NCBI RefSeq assembly: GCF_949987515.2
Contig: NC_082694.2
Span: 64,168,080-64,232,079 of the forward strand
Direction of reading: 5' to 3'
Source: Delphinus delphis
Taxonomy: Eukaryota; Chordata; Mammalia; Artiodactyla; Delphinidae
DNA length: 64,000 nt
The notes below the pieces were generated by a model. It was not told where the DNA came from and did no database searches. It saw only the letters and a list, made by a program, of their open reading frames with translations. Numbering within the stretch: position 1 is the first letter of the stretch; every line of letters begins with the position of its first letter. Position numbers and translations under genes: made by a program. This document shows positions 12,361 through 25,055 of this stretch, piece by piece.

Positions 12361-13930
12361 AAAATATTTTTTGAGTGTCTACCATGTACTAGGCACAAGA
12401 ATAGAAAAGAAACCTTCCGGCACCTGCAACTGATAGCAGAAGACACCCTCAGAAGGTTTCAAATTATCTGTGACCTTCCTTCAGGAATAGATGGGCAGAG
12501 AATCTTAAAGGTATGGGAAAGGGAAAAAAGCAGATCAAAAGCCAGATATGGAAGGGATGGAAAAGGGAACACTCTGGTCTTCCCTGCTGTTTCCAGAAGA
12601 AACCAAGAAGTGCCCCTGGAGGGTTACACAGGGCACCATCCACCCCTGAATGTCCGCATTCTCACCCCTCAGCATCCCCAGACCTGCCTACAGGACCTCT
12701 GCCACCCCACTGGGGCCTGGAGCCTAGAGAAGAAGAGAATTTGATTTCCATTCTCACATCCTGGCCCCACAGGCCCACAAACCAAGCCCACTCTACAGGT
12801 ACACCTGAGTTAAAACAGGCCAGAGAAACTGCTCTCCTGTTTTTGAAGAACAATCAGGAAAGGAGATTTCATAAGATCACAAGATCAGAGAAGCCCTTCA
12901 AAGCCACGTGTTATACCACCAAGCTGAGTGATCAGGAGAGATGAAGGGGAACCTGAAATGTATTCAGATCCAAAAAAAGAGGCTTGGCCAAAAGCACTTC
13001 TAATATCAGCACTATTATGAGATGATCGCCGGCCATAAAGCAGAAGCCAACAGTCTTGTGCTTGTCCGGGTACACACTGGAAAGAAGATACACAATGGTC
13101 CTCTTTGGACTGACATATTTAGGAACTCAGAGCTGTGGGTGAGGCCATCCTGTTATGGACACCACCTTGCAGCACGGTAGGTACCTTCGGTAAACAGCAT
13201 CCTTGGAAGGGGTCCTTAGAGGACCTCATTTGAGTGCCCTCAGCTAAAGGCTAAAAACATAACAAATGGAAGCTGCTGTCTTTATGACCCACAAGTCCCC
13301 CTCCATAAGAAAAAAAAACTGGCTTAGAAGAAAATTATTCATGACTATTTTGACAATCTGGTTTTATGATTCAGTGATCCAACATAGGACTTGAATGAAA
13401 GGGAAAGATTATCAGAGGACGCTTCGGAGCCCTTATGATTTGTAATTTTATTGTTTTTAAAATAAAATGTTATGCTGTCCACTTTGGCCATAGAGCTTAC
13501 CCCTTTAAGCTATGAGGGTGACTTATTCATCTCCTGCAATGGTATTCTTCCTCTTCAATAAAGACTTATGGTTAAAGCAAATCCAAACCCTCCAAAAGTG
13601 AAAACCCCCTTTCCAGCCAAACTGTAAAGTCAGCACCATCCATTACCTGAGCGAGAGGTTTTCCCACCAACAGATTCCCCAAGTCCAGGTTCTCTCTATC
13701 CTCAAAAGCCATTTCAAACAATTTCTACTCTAATATTCCCCCAAGGGAGAGCAACGTCCTTCCCTCAAAGCCCCACGACTCCAGACTGGGAGCTACTTGA
13801 AGGTATAACCATGTTTTATTCATGTTTGCATTTCCAGTGCTGGGAAAGTGGATGACACAGAGAATGTATTCACTAGGTGCTCGTTAGATGACTTGGGGCT
13901 GGGCTGCTCTTCCAGCATCTGCACATTCTT
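12361..13930. other. Intronic DNA with weak L2/MIR remnants
   Basis: 'gagtgtctaccatgtactag' just after the SINE and 'ttcatgtttgcatttccag' near 13820 resemble L2/MIR 3' ends, but are too diverged to delimit. No exon is seen. Confidence 0.4.
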
Positions 13931-13934
13931 CCTT

Positions 13935-14490
13935 GTATCAATTTTCTAGTGGTACCTAACGAAGTATCACCATTTCAAAGGCTTAGAACAATACACATTT
14001 ATTACCTCACAGTTTCTATAAGTGAGTAGTCTGGGCACAGATGAACCCAGTCCTCTGCTTCAGGACCTAGTTCTTCACAAGGCTATAATCAAGGTGTCAG
14101 TGGGGCTGCAGTCTCATCTGAGGCTCAAGTGGGGAAGAATCTACTTCCAAGACCATTCAGGTTTTTGGCAGACTTCATTTCCTTGTGTCTGTCGGACTGA
14201 GCACTCCAGGTTCATACTGGCTACCAGCTAGAGACAGCCCACAGCTTCCTGCCACATGGTCCTCTGCATCGGCAAGCCACAAGCCCAACAGGGCAGCATG
14301 CTTTTTCCAAGCCAGCAGGAGGTCTCTCACTCCAGTTGGCTAAGATGGAGTCGTATATAACACAACAAAGTCAAGGAAATGACATTCCGTCACCTTTCGC
14401 ATAGTCTATTGACTTGAAGCAAGTCACAGGTTCTTCTCACACTCAAGAGGAGGGAATTATACAAAGGTGTCACCCATCAGGGGTTATCTT
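13935..14490 (+). repeat. Ancient interspersed repeat, LTR/MaLR-like, family uncertain
   Basis: It contains 'acacatttattacctcacag', 'caaggctataatcaaggtgt' and 'cacactcaagaggagggaa', phrases shared by a widespread old mammalian repeat that I recall but cannot name with certainty. Confidence 0.5.
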
Positions 14491-14512
14491 AGGGTGTGTC
14501 TGCCACACTCCT

Positions 14513-14645
14513 AGTATTATGGTCATCTTGTCCTTTCCACTAGACTGTCAGCTCCACAGAGCAGGGTCTTCTTAGCCCATAACACAAGGCCTTCTATACA
14601 GTAGATAAGTTATAAGAAGTTTAGTGAATTAAAATGAAAGGTTAA
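14513..14645 (+). repeat. L2 3'-end fragment
   Basis: 'ccactagactgtcagctcc' followed by 'agcagggtcttcttagccc' is the standard L2 3' signature. Confidence 0.65.
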
Positions 14646-14732
14646 TAAGCAAATGTGAGATATAGGCCTCTAAGGACATATACAGAGAGATAACTCAGCT
14701 ATAAAAATGTTAACAGTTGTTTAAAAAAAAAG

Positions 14733-14940
14733 TGTTTCCCTGGTGGCGCAGTGGTTGAGAGTCTGCCTGCCGATGCAGGGGACACAGGTTTGTGCCCCGG
14801 TCCGGGAGGATCCCACATGCCGTGGAACGGCTGGGCCCTTGAGCCGTGGCTGCTGAGCCTGAGCTTCCAGAGCCTCTGCTCCGCAGTGGGAGAGGCCACA
14901 ACAGTGAGAGGCCCGTGTACCTCAAAAAAAAAAAAAAAAA
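14733..14940 (+). mobile_element. CHR-type SINE (short GC-rich form)
   Basis: Starts TTTCCCTGGTGGCGCAGTGG with tRNA-like A box and GGTTTGTGCCCC B-box region, and ends in an A-run of about 18. A short possible target copy (AAAAATGTT) occurs on each side. Confidence 0.93.
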
Positions 14941-15934
14941 TGTTTACCCATACTAAGACAGCAGGAGTGAAAACTAATTTTTTTTAAATTCATATTTTAA
15001 GCCATTCCTGAAATTTGGGTCTTTTCAAAATTTTAGCACCATTTTCTAATATTATGGTCTTGTCTACATGGTATTCAAACATTTGAATGTTTTATCAAAA
15101 GTAACATGTAGGTATTTGGAAATAACTACATGTTTGTGAAGAAAAGATAAAATATTTACTTTTAACCACATATAACTATTACCACAGTAACTGATGATTT
15201 AAATAAGCTACCTTCCCCCCCAAAAAAACTTTCTACTTGGAGAAGAAATAAATATTTTTTAAAAACGTAATTTTTCTTCCATATGCAGATAAAGTGTTTT
15301 TGCATTCATTATTTTGCAGGAAAAAAAAAAAGATATGTGATGGGGAAAAACAGTCCCTATTTCACAGGACAAGCAAAGCAACTCCTCATTCACTCTTTTT
15401 CTAAAAAGGTTCTTAGTCTTATTATAGGCAATTCTTTTCCTAAATACACATTCAAAAGTGTGTGTCATTGCTGAAATTCTCAACTGGTCAGTTTCCAAAG
15501 ATCTGATGCCTTCCTACAGTGACTTCCAGGAATGAGTCAGCAGGACCCCAAGGAATGGCCAAGCAACTCTGCCTTGTCCATTCTCCGTCTGAACTTCCTC
15601 ATCTTCACACAAGAAAGCTTTGTCCCTGCCAATGCCGAGGGCATGTTCTGGACCACAGTTTGCTCTTCATTTCACTTCTAAACTATCTTGGAAACGAGTA
15701 ACAGCACCTGCCTCCAAAACAAGATGTCACGTTCACTCCTGTTCCTTTTATTTATTGTGTAATACCTTTCTCGTCATTCCTTGCCTGTGACATCTTTTAT
15801 TTCAGTATACCCACTTTAATCCCAGGGTCCTCAAGCTTCCATGTGGATCAGTCGGCAGGGTGCTTGTGAAAACGAGGGTCACCCCTGGGGGTTCCACTGT
15901 GGTAGGTCTGGGGTGGGGCCCCATAACCTGCATT
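14941..15934. other. Intronic DNA, nothing recognised
   Basis: AT-rich, with A-runs. It includes a perfect NF-E2/MARE-like ATGAGTCAGCA at 15532-15542, which could be chance. Confidence 0.4.
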
Positions 15935-15939
15935 TCTTT

Positions 15940-16009
15940 TTTTTTAACTGAAGTATACTCGATTTACAATGTTGTGTTAGTTTCTGATGTACAGCAAAGT
16001 TTTTCAGTA

Positions 16010-16046
<37 letters not shown>

Positions 16047-16275
16047 TCCTTTTCATATTCTTTTCCATTATGGTTTATTAGAGGACATTGAATACAGTTC
16101 CCTGTGCTATATAGTAGAACCTTGTGATTTATCTATTGATATTTTATATATAGTGTTTGTATCTGCCAATCCCAAACTCCTAATTTATCCTTTTCTCACC
16201 CTCTTTCCTCTTTGGTAACCGTAAGTTTGTTTTCTATGTCTGTGAGTCTGTTTCTGTCTCCTAAATAAGTTCATT
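15940..16275 (-). mobile_element. L1 3'-end fragment with (TG)n(TA)n
   Basis: A T-run, then 'aactgaagtatactcgattt', 'acaatgttgtgttagtttct' and 'cagttccctgtgctatatag' form an antisense L1 3' end. A TG/TA microsatellite lies inside it at 16009-16045. Confidence 0.8.
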
Positions 16276-16721
16276 CCCACAACTTGCATTTCTTATACAT
16301 CCCACGGGGGGTTGTGAGACAGAGGGGATCCATGCACCACACAAAGCTGATAACTGCAGCTCTGAAGAACATGAAGAAGGGATTTCAGCATTGTCCACAG
16401 TAAAGAACAGAACTAGGAAGGCCCAAAGGCACAAAACCCACGTTCACTGGATGGCCAAATGGCTTCTCCAAGTCTCCTCAGTCACTGTGCAGAACAGACT
16501 GTGTGTCAATGTGCACGGCTGCATCTGCTCAGGTCCAGAATTCCCACCTGAGACAAGGGAATCGCTCCGTTCCGTTGGGAAGGGGAGAAAACACACGCTT
16601 CTAGTCCCCAAGGCATGGAGCCCAAAGGAGCCAATTTCCCTGTACTCCTTCTCCCCGTTGGATGATCAAGGAGGGGTGCAGGGGGGACACAGAAAGGGAG
16701 GAGGAGATGGGTTTAGCGAGA

Positions 16722-16915
16722 GTAGTGGTTCTCAAACCACAACTATAACGGCACCCCCTGGAGGGCACGTTAAAACACAGAGTGCTGGGCCCCAACCTCA
16801 GAGTTTCTGCTTCAGCGAGTCCAGGGTGGGGCCTGAGAATCTGCATTTCTAATGAGTTCCCAGGCGATGCTGCTGCCCCTGGTCCAGGGACCATGCTTTG
16901 AGAATCCCTAGGTCT
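16722..16915 (+). repeat. MER20/MER3-like hAT fossil
   Basis: 'agtggttctcaaaccacaac' at one end, 'ctttgagaatccc' at the other, with 'gctgggccccaacctcagag' inside: a non-autonomous Charlie element. Confidence 0.7.
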
Positions 16916-17575
16916 ATGAAGTGCCACTCAAGCAGTCTGTATTACAGGAAGGAATGGGGCAGTTTTACCAGAGAAAGAGCATCTAGCACTCAACATTGAG
17001 CGCTGAGCACCCAGGGAGGCTTGTTGCAATATACATTCTCTCATAACAAAAGGAACAGCTTACTGACATAATCTCGGTAGCCACTGAGTTAAATGAATTT
17101 CAGCTGGTCTTTCCCTCAAAACAAATGTGACTTGTAATGCTTATTAATCAAGCAACTAAGGGTCTATTGTATATGCAGAACCACTGGGTAGGCCGGCTTC
17201 CCGAAGGATACAAAGTAAAACAAAAACAGGGTCCCTGACTTTAATTTATCATCTGTATTATTTCACCTCCAATTACTGAGAAATTTTGGACTAAAAACAT
17301 AACCTTTTCACTATCACAGTAAGAAAGAAACGGAGCTTTCTCAAAAGAAGAAATCTTCGTCTTTGCCTGCACTCTACTTTTAGGAGAATAAAGCGAATCA
17401 CTCGTGCATGTGGACGGGGAATTAACGTGGAGATTTAGGTATTTTTGCTTATTTTCAAGCCAACTTCCAGGATGTGCCCCCAGAGACCATAAATGGGATG
17501 ATCAATGTAAAGGTGTGATACACAAGATCTATGACCCCCAAAACTGACTGAAATACACTAAGCATTCTAATTTTC
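16916..17575. other. Intronic DNA, nothing recognised
   Basis: Unique-looking sequence with no exon or clear repeat. Confidence 0.45.
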
Positions 17576-17799
17576 TTTAATATATATGTATATTTTTTTT
17601 AATATTTATTTATTTGGCTGCACCAGGTCTTAGTTGCGTCACGCGCATCTTCATTGCCGCGTGCAGGATCTTTAGTTGCAGCATGTGGGCTCTTAGTTGC
17701 GGCATGCGTGCGGGATCCAGTTCCCTGACCAGGGATCAAACCCAGGCCCCCTGCGCTGGGAGTGCGGAGTCTTAACTGCTAGATCACCAGGGAAGTCCC
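17576..17799 (-). mobile_element. CHR-type SINE (longer, older form)
   Basis: Reverse copy ending CACCAGGGAAGTCCC. It is flanked by a perfect 16-bp target duplication AAGCATTCTAATTTTC at 17560-17575 and 17800-17815. Confidence 0.95.
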
Positions 17800-17815
17800 A
17801 AGCATTCTAATTTTC

Positions 17816-18529
17816 AAGAAAAGAAGTATACTAACACATTATAGAAAAAAAATTTTCACCAGCAATTGAAAAGTTTTCACAAAACAGCCAGAAAAACTTT
17901 ATTAATAATATCACCTTATGTTTATAGGGCTCTCCTGTGACGCATGTTCATGAGCCTCATTTCATCCGATCTTAACTGCAGAGGGTGGTATTAACCTCAT
18001 TTACAAATCTCCCAGCAGAGGCTACCTTTGCACCTATCTCGGGCTCACCCCACCAACAATAAGTTGGATGGGGCGGAGGCATTGAAGAAAATTTCAGAAC
18101 AGAATTCAAATGTATTCCAAAAATTTTACACTCTTACTTTAACACATCCTAACTGCTCTCTGTGAATTTTCTACAAGCACAAGATTGGGATTTTTATGTT
18201 TAAAGTTTTTTTAAAGGATTTAACGTTTTATTTTTTATTTAGTACCATGTGAAGATCCCCCCTAGTTTGCTTTTCAACACAGCAGTGACCAGAGACTTTT
18301 TTTTTTTTTGATCCTCAAACTTCCATCCTAAGTCTTGGCCTCATGGCTCTGGTGAGAGTGTCACCTTCTGCCAGAGCTCAGCAAAGGCACAGAGGTCCAA
18401 TCAGCATAGGGCTGGGCTGGCGATCTGGGTACAACACAGGAAGTTAGACTGCAACAGTAATTTGTGTATGGCCTTGGGTACTTCACTATTCTATATGCAG
18501 CTTTTCTCATCAATAAAAATTAACAATAG
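17816..18529. other. Intronic DNA, nothing recognised
   Basis: AT-rich, with a T-run at 18297-18309. No exon is seen. Confidence 0.45.
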
Positions 18530-18731
18530 GGGGCTTCCCCGGGTGGCGCAGTGGTTGAGGGTCCGCCTGCCAATGCAGGGGGCACGGGTTCGTGCCCCGG
18601 TCCAGGAGGATCCCACATGCCGCGGAGCGGCTGGGCCCGTGGGCCATGGCCGCTGAGCCTGCGCGTCCGGAGCCTGTGCTCCATGACAGGAGAAGCCACA
18701 GCAGTGAGAGGCCCGCGTACCGCAAAAAAAA
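18529..18731 (+). mobile_element. CHR-type SINE (short GC-rich form)
   Basis: GGGCTTCCCCGGGTGGCGCA start, B-box-like GGTTCGTGCCCCGG and an A-run tail. Perfect target duplication AAAAATTAACAATA at 18515-18528 and 18732-18745. Confidence 0.96.
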
Positions 18732-18797
18732 AAAAATTAACAATAAAGGTGATTCAACTTTCTATTTAAAACATTATTTTTCAATTAACATTCAGAA

Positions 18798-20397
18798 ATC
18801 TGTTGCATGTCTTTACACTAACAATGAAATATCAGAAAGGGAAAGTAATAAAGCAACCCCTTTTAAAATCACATCCAAAAAAAAATACTTAGGAATAAAC
18901 CTAAGTAGGTGAAAGACTTATACATTAAGAACAATGAAACATTGAATTGGAAGAATTAGTACACTTAAAATGGCCATACTGCACAAAGCAATCTACAGAT
19001 TTAATGCAATCCCTTATCAAATACCTATGACATTTTTCACAGAACTAGAACAAATAATCTTAAAACTTATATGGAACCATGAAAGACCCAGAATTGCAAA
19101 GTAATCCAGAAGAAAAAGAACAAAGCTGGAGGCATAACCCTCCCAGACTTCAGACAATACTACAAAGCTACAGTAATCAAAACAGCATGGTACTGGCACA
19201 AAAACTGACGTATGGATCAATGGAACAGAATAGAAAGCCCAGAAATAAAACCACACACGTACAGTCAATTAATCTTTGACAAAAGAGACAAGAATATACA
19301 ATGGACAAGAATATACAATGAAGAAAAGACAGTCTCTTCAACAAGTGGTGTTGGGAAAACTGGACAGCTGCACAGAAATCAATGAAGTTAGAATACACCC
19401 TCACACCATACACAAAAATAAACTCAAAATGGCTTAAAGACTTAAATATAAGACATGACACCATAAAACTCCTAGAAAAGAACATACACAAAACATTCTC
19501 TGACATAAATCATAGCAATGTTTTCTTAGGTCAGTCTCCCAAGGCAATAGAAAGAAAGGCAAAAATAAACAAATGGGACCTAATCAAACTTATAAGCTTT
19601 TGCACAGCAAAGGAAACCATAAACAAAATGAAAAGACAACCTATGGAATGGGAGAAAATATTTGTAAACAATGTGACCAACAAGGGCTTAATTTCCAAGA
19701 TGTACAAACAGCTCACACAACTCAACAAAAACAACAACCCAATCAAAAAATAGGCAGAAGACCTAAATAGACATTTCCCCAAAGAAGACATACAGATGGC
19801 CAATAGGCACAAGAAAAGATGTTCAACATCACTAATTATTAGAGAAATGCAAATCAAAACTACAATGAGGTATTACCTCACGCCAGTTGGAATGGGCATC
19901 ATCAGAAAATCTACAAATAACAAATGCTGGACAGGGTGTGGAGAAAACACCTACACTATCGGTGAAAATGTAAATTGGTGCAGCCACTATGGAAAACAGT
20001 ATGGAGGTTTCTTTAAAAACCAAAACTAGAGTTGCCATATGATCCAGCAATCCCACTCCTGGCCATATATCTAGGGAAAACTATAATTCGAAAAGAAACA
20101 TGAACCCCAATGTTTATAGCAACACTATTTACAATAGCCAAGACATGGAAGCAACCTAAATGTCCATCAATGGATGAATGGATAAAGAAGATGTGACATA
20201 TATATACAAGGAATACTACTCAGCCATAAAAAAGAATGAAATAATGCCATTTGCAGCAACATGGATGGACCTAGAGAGTGTCATACTAAGTGAATTAAGT
20301 CCACTTACTTACTTCCACTTTATACGTGGAATCTAAAATATGATACAAATGAACTTATTTACAAAACAGAAACAGACTCACAGACATAGAAAAGTAG
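18798..20397 (+). mobile_element. 5'-truncated L1 fragment (ORF2 3' half)
   Basis: Begins inside the reverse transcriptase C-terminal region (TCTGTTGCATGTCTTTACAC, KYLGINLS-like). It continues through the WKQPKCPSMDEW and GNILLSHKK-like segments to the ORF2 end near 20330, then a partial 3' UTR. Multiple shifts and stops. It starts 50 bp after a SINE. Confidence 0.88.
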
Positions 20398-20469
20398 TGC
20401 TGTTAAATACCAAATCCTGTATTGTGTTTATTCATTAATAATAAAATCTACTTGCATTTGTAAGCTGTA

Positions 20470-20870
20470 AGTCCCCTATTTATGGCTTTCCATAGCCTAC
20501 AAGACCTGACTGGCGATCCAGCCCTGTCTCCCTTATCACCTATTACTCTAGCCCATACTAACAACCCAACAAAACTCACTTCTGCGTCCCTGTACAGGGC
20601 CAGGCCTATTCCCACCCCAGAGTCTTTGTTCTAGCTGTTCTCTTGTCCAAAAAGGCTCTTCCACCAGACCCTTTCATATCACATAGGTCTCATAAACCAC
20701 TTCCTTACAGTGACCTTTCCTTACTCCATCCCCCTTCCCCCGGCCCCCATCACTCTCTATCCTCTCGCCCTGTTTTATTTTCTTCATAGCAAATAAATCT
20801 TAACACCTTCTGTGTGCCAGTACCTAGCACACAGGGACTCAGTGAAAGTACAACAAATGAATTCATTCAT
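20470..20870 (+). repeat. L2 3'-end fragment
   Basis: 'gcctacaagacctgactggc', 'ccactctagcccat'-like text and 'acctagcacacagggactca' fit the L2 3' end. It ends in an ATTCATTC simple repeat at 20872-20897. Confidence 0.65.
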
Positions 20871-21039
20871 CCATTTAATCATTCATTCATTCATTCCTTC
20901 CATAAAAGTCTATGTGCTTACTAGGTCCGAGGATAAAAAGATGGTTATGGTATTGATCACTACCCTCACAGACAGAACTCACATCAAGCCGGGAAGCACA
21001 CACCCACAAGTGCACACACACGAAAGTGATACAATGTGA

Positions 21040-21256
21040 AAAATGTGTAAAATAGACAGCTAGTGGGAACCCGCTGTATAGCACAGGAAGCTCAGCTTGG
21101 TGCTCTGTGGTGACCCAGATGGGTGGGATTTGGGGTGGGGGGGGGTTGGTCCAAGAGGGAGGAGATATATGTATACATATGGCTGATTCACTTCGTGTAC
21201 AGCACAAACTAACACAACATTGTGAAGCAATTATACACCAATTAAAAAAAAAAAGT
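21040..21256 (+). mobile_element. L1 3'-end fragment
   Basis: 'agctagtgggaacccgctgt' through 'gcaattatacaccaattaaa' and an A-run, the same 3' UTR type as the long L1, heavily 5'-truncated. Confidence 0.88.
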
Positions 21257-21918
21257 TAAGACAGAAGAGGATTTGTATGTCCAATATTCACAAGAATGAC
21301 CTGAATTAGGTTGGGTGATGAATGGCCCTATCCCCATTCATTTCATTCAGCTTGAAAAAAAATCTTAGGAGTTAATTAATTGATCTGCTTGAAACTTCAC
21401 AGCTAATGGCAGAGACAGAAGCACTCCCACTCTTGAACCAATGTAGCAAATGATTCATCAAGGTGAGGTGGTACCTCTTAGCCGATTTAAATGGCTTTTA
21501 CAATGAAACATGCTGAAGATGTTAATTGTTAACTGCCCACTTGATATGGTGTTAAATGTAACACATATGGGTGAAAGGATAGAGATTCTACTCTTATTTT
21601 ATAGTAACAATAATAAACTGAAGTTCCTGCAAGATTGAAAGGGAGATTGGAATTGCTTGGTAATCCTATAAGAAATACAAACATTTTAAAGTGAACAAAG
21701 ACAAAGGATCCCTATTATTATATATTCCTTATTTTATGATCCTCTTTTCCTCCAGTGGCTTTTTGCTGGTTACATCTTCTTTCCCCTGTGAAGATTCTCC
21801 CTTAATTCATTACCAAAATATACTTCTGAAGGTTCCCCTCCAACCATTTAGTTCTCACCTTTAAATAACTGATGAGTAAATTGACCACATCAACTTCAGT
21901 TAAAAACACCTCCCTCCA
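21257..21918. other. Intronic DNA, nothing recognised
   Basis: AT-rich unique-looking sequence with no exon and no nameable repeat. Confidence 0.45.
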
Positions 21919-22272
21919 GGGACTTCCCTGGTGGCACAGTGGTTGAGAATCCACCTGCCAATGCAGGGGACACGGGTTCGAGCCCTGGTACTGGAAGATC
22001 TCACATGCCGCGGAACAACTAAGCCTGTGCACCACAACTACCAAGCCTGTGCTCTAGAGCCCGCGAGCCACAACTACTGAGCCCAAGTGCCACAACTACT
22101 GAAGCCCACGCGCCTACAGCCCGTGCTCTGCAACAAGAGAAGCCACCGCAACGAGAAGCCCACGCGCCGCAACGAAGAGTAGCCCCTGCTCCCCACAACT
22201 GCAGAAAGCCCGCATGCAGCAACAAAGACCCAATGCAGCCAAAAATAAATGAATAAAACAAATTTTTAAAAT
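21919..22272 (+). mobile_element. CHR-type SINE (long form)
   Basis: GACTTCCCTGGTGGCACAGT start, tRNA-like head, repeated 'ccacaactac' units, 'aaaaataaatgaataaaac' tail. Probable target copies AAAAACACCTCC (21902) and AAAAACAAAC...CCTCC (22273). Confidence 0.93.
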
Positions 22273-22299
22273 AAAAACAAACTTTCCTCCGATTTGTCT

Positions 22300-22960
22300 T
22301 CCCATCCACTGACCAAACTCATCCTTCCTCTGGTCCAGCAGAACCAAGAGCATGTATTAAAAAACCAGCCCATCCATCTCCTAATTTACAAAACACGACA
22401 TTTTGCAAACTGTTTACTTAGGTCCATGCCAACAATATTACTCAAATGTAGTGGAGTGCAAAAACCACAGGGAATAGTGTAGTTGGCCAAGAGAAGTATT
22501 TGGGGATCTAAAATTACAGGGAAAATCATACAACATTCATTTTACTTAGTCCCAAATCTCTATCAGATGATGTTTAGCTGAAAGATTCTAAAATTGGCAG
22601 TGAGAAAGGAAAAGCTGTCTTAAAGTTTGGGCCATGCCAGGGTAGCCTTCAGAGAAGTAGGAGGAAATGGAATAAGGTGGTGTGTCCTTGAAAAGCTGTC
22701 ATAATAAGCAGTGTCTGTCAGGCAAGGGATAAGCACACAGAAAAAATAGTAGAAAGAAAACCAAAGGAGAATTATTGCCCAAAGGTGAGAGGAAACAAAA
22801 AAGGAAGTAGAATTCTTTAGGTAGCGTTTAGAGGATAGTATTTACAACACAGCAAAATCAGAGATGCTGGTTCAATTCAATTCTACTCGATTCAGTTAGC
22901 ATTTGTACTATGGCAAGGAACAGAGCCTGGGTACTTAAAATGACACAAAGAAAATCCTGC
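22300..22960. other. Intronic DNA, nothing recognised
   Basis: No exon or clear repeat between two SINEs. Confidence 0.45.
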
Positions 22961-23245
22961 AGGACTTCTCTGGTGGCACAGTGGTTAAGAATCCGCCTGC
23001 CGATGAATGGACCAACACAGGTTGGATCCCTGGTCTGGGAAGATCCCACATCCCGCGGACAAATAAGCCCACGTACCACAACTACTGAAGCCCGAGCACC
23101 CTAGAGCCCGTGCTCCGCAACGAAGAGTAGCCTCCGCTCTCCGCAGCTAGAGAAAGCCTGTGTGCAGCAATGAAGACCCAACGCAGCCCAAAATAAATAA
23201 ATAAATAAATTTATTTTTAAAAAGTGTTTTTAAAAAAAAAGAAAG
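22961..23245 (+). mobile_element. CHR-type SINE (long form)
   Basis: GGACTTCTCTGGTGGCACAG start; AAATAAATAAAT tail from 23191, followed by A-runs. Diverged target copies AAGAAAATCC / AAGAAAATGCC. Confidence 0.9.
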
Positions 23246-23254
23246 AAAGAAAAT

Positions 23255-24118
23255 GCCACTCCCCAGGAGCTCCACGTTGATGGGGAGGCAGATGCCCCTC
23301 TCCCCTGGTCCAGCCATACCCAGAGCAAAGTAAGAGTGAAAACAGAGTGCTCCCAGAGAGGGGGAGAGAGAGCCATGATTTTCACCAGGGGATCTGAGAA
23401 ACACCAAGAGGGGTGTGTGAAAAGCTGAGGCGCCCAGGAGGGAGAGGGTCTAAGCAAGTAAACAGGAACCCCTGAGAGCTCACATCTGTCAAATACTGTT
23501 GTGCGGGGGGCAGGGGGACAGCTGCTCTCCAAGAACTCTGTGTATTATTACTTCATGCGGTCCCCCAACAAGCCTCTGAATGATAGCACAAACCATCATC
23601 ACACCTGTCCTGTGAATGGGGTAACTTAGCCTTGCCCCAGCTCTCACAGTCCAAGGTCACATAGTGAGGATGTGTTGACAAAGTGTTAACATCAAGTTAG
23701 GTGCCTTGTATTCTAACTCCAAAGACCGAACTTCTAACCATGGACCTATACTGCCTCTAGTTCACGGCACGCAAAACTGAGGCCTAGAAAGGACAGAGAG
23801 AAAGAGGAGGAAAGCAAGAAAGGCGGGTCAGGTGGGACAGTAACAGGCAGCATTTCCTTCTTGTAACCACATTGTCTTGGGTCTAAATGACACCGTGCAC
23901 ACAGATTCTTGGTGCCCAAGGGACTGTGCTTACATGAAATGTTCAGTCCTTAATAATAAGCTAGGCCAATTAATAGGTGCACGTGAGATTATACAAATAC
24001 AGCTCTGATGTATTTTTCCATAAGTACCAAAACAACCACTTTGTGCCACACCAACAAATTATGTACTATTTTCTCTCCCCTAGGAAGATAGGAAACATCA
24101 TTAGTAAAACATGCAGTT
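23255..24118. other. Intronic DNA, nothing clear
   Basis: A possible MIR-like piece lies at 23520-23740 ('tctcacagtccaaggtcaca' region). No exon is seen. Confidence 0.4.
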
Positions 24119-24130
24119 AGAGCAAGATAA

Positions 24131-24437
24131 TCCTGGTGGCACAGCGGTTAAGAATCCACCTGCCAGTGCAAGGGACACGGGTTAGATCCCACATGTCACG
24201 GAGCAACTAAGCCTGTGTGCCACAACTACCGAGCCTATGCTCTAGAGTACGCGCACTGCAACGACTGAGCCCGCATGCCACAACTACTGAAGCCCGCGCG
24301 CCCAGAGCCCGTAGTCCACCAACAGAAGTCACCACAATGAGAAGCCTGTGCACCGCCATGAAGAGTAGCCCCCGCTCACCACAACTAGAGAAAGCCCGTG
24401 TGCAGCAATGAAGACCCAACACAGCCAAAAAAAAAAA
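24131..24437 (+). mobile_element. CHR-type SINE (long form), 5' end slightly truncated
   Basis: Starts at TCCTGGTGGCACAGCGG and ends in an A-run. Target copies AGAGCAAGATAA (24119-24130) and AGAGCAAGGTAA (24438-24449) differ by one base. Confidence 0.94.
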
Positions 24438-24919
24438 AGAGCAAGGTAAGATCATAGTTTCTCCCTTATCTGTAAATTATTGTGCTTAATTATAATATCA
24501 GGGTGGTTTTAAAAACATGAGCAGCTGAATGTATTATTTTCTGCATTTTTGTGTATTTAAAATATTTTATAATTAAAAATAAAATATTTAGTGGAAAAAG
24601 CGCCCAATGTGTTCCAAAGGGTTTCAACCTTTTTTAAAACCACTTTATTTAACCACCTATGTATCATTAACAATTTTGCAAGTGTCCAACTCTTGTAAAA
24701 ATGTATGTATTTATCATTCAACTAACAAAAGAAAAACTGGGTGTAATAACCCTGTATGCAGCCATCTTTGTACGTACTATTTAAAACTGACCTAAAGCAA
24801 TGTGTAGAGGGCTCCTGCCTTGACAAGTTTCTAAATTGCTAAGTGTTAGGCTTGGCCTTCAGATTCCCACACAAAGTGTCATAAATATTGCCCAGGACAG
24901 GGTTCCTTCTGGATCACTG

Positions 24920-25055
24920 TTTCTCAAAAGGTGGGCCACCTCCATCAGCATCACCTGATGTGCTCATTAAATAAAAATCCCAGAGACTCTGATTCAAGAA
25001 AGCAGTTTAACAAACTCCTCCAGCGACCAGCTGCACATTCATGTTTAAGAGGCAT
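24920..25055. repeat. MER20-like hAT fossil
   Basis: 'ctgtttctcaaaaggtgggc', 'atcagcatcacctgatg' and 'agactctgattcaagaaa' are the MER20 order of blocks. Confidence 0.65.

Noticed and set aside
12106..12744. A 212-codon plus-strand frame
   Set aside because: About a third of it is the reverse of a CHR SINE; the rest has no family resemblance.
22020..22200. Repeated 'ccacaactac' units, considered as a CRISPR-like or satellite array
   Set aside because: The units are part of the long CHR SINE body and recur in each long copy; there are no unique spacers and the host is a mammal.
21930..22240. tRNA-like A and B boxes within the SINEs, considered as tRNA genes
   Set aside because: They are the tRNA-derived heads of CHR SINEs; no cloverleaf with intact acceptor and anticodon stems is apparent.
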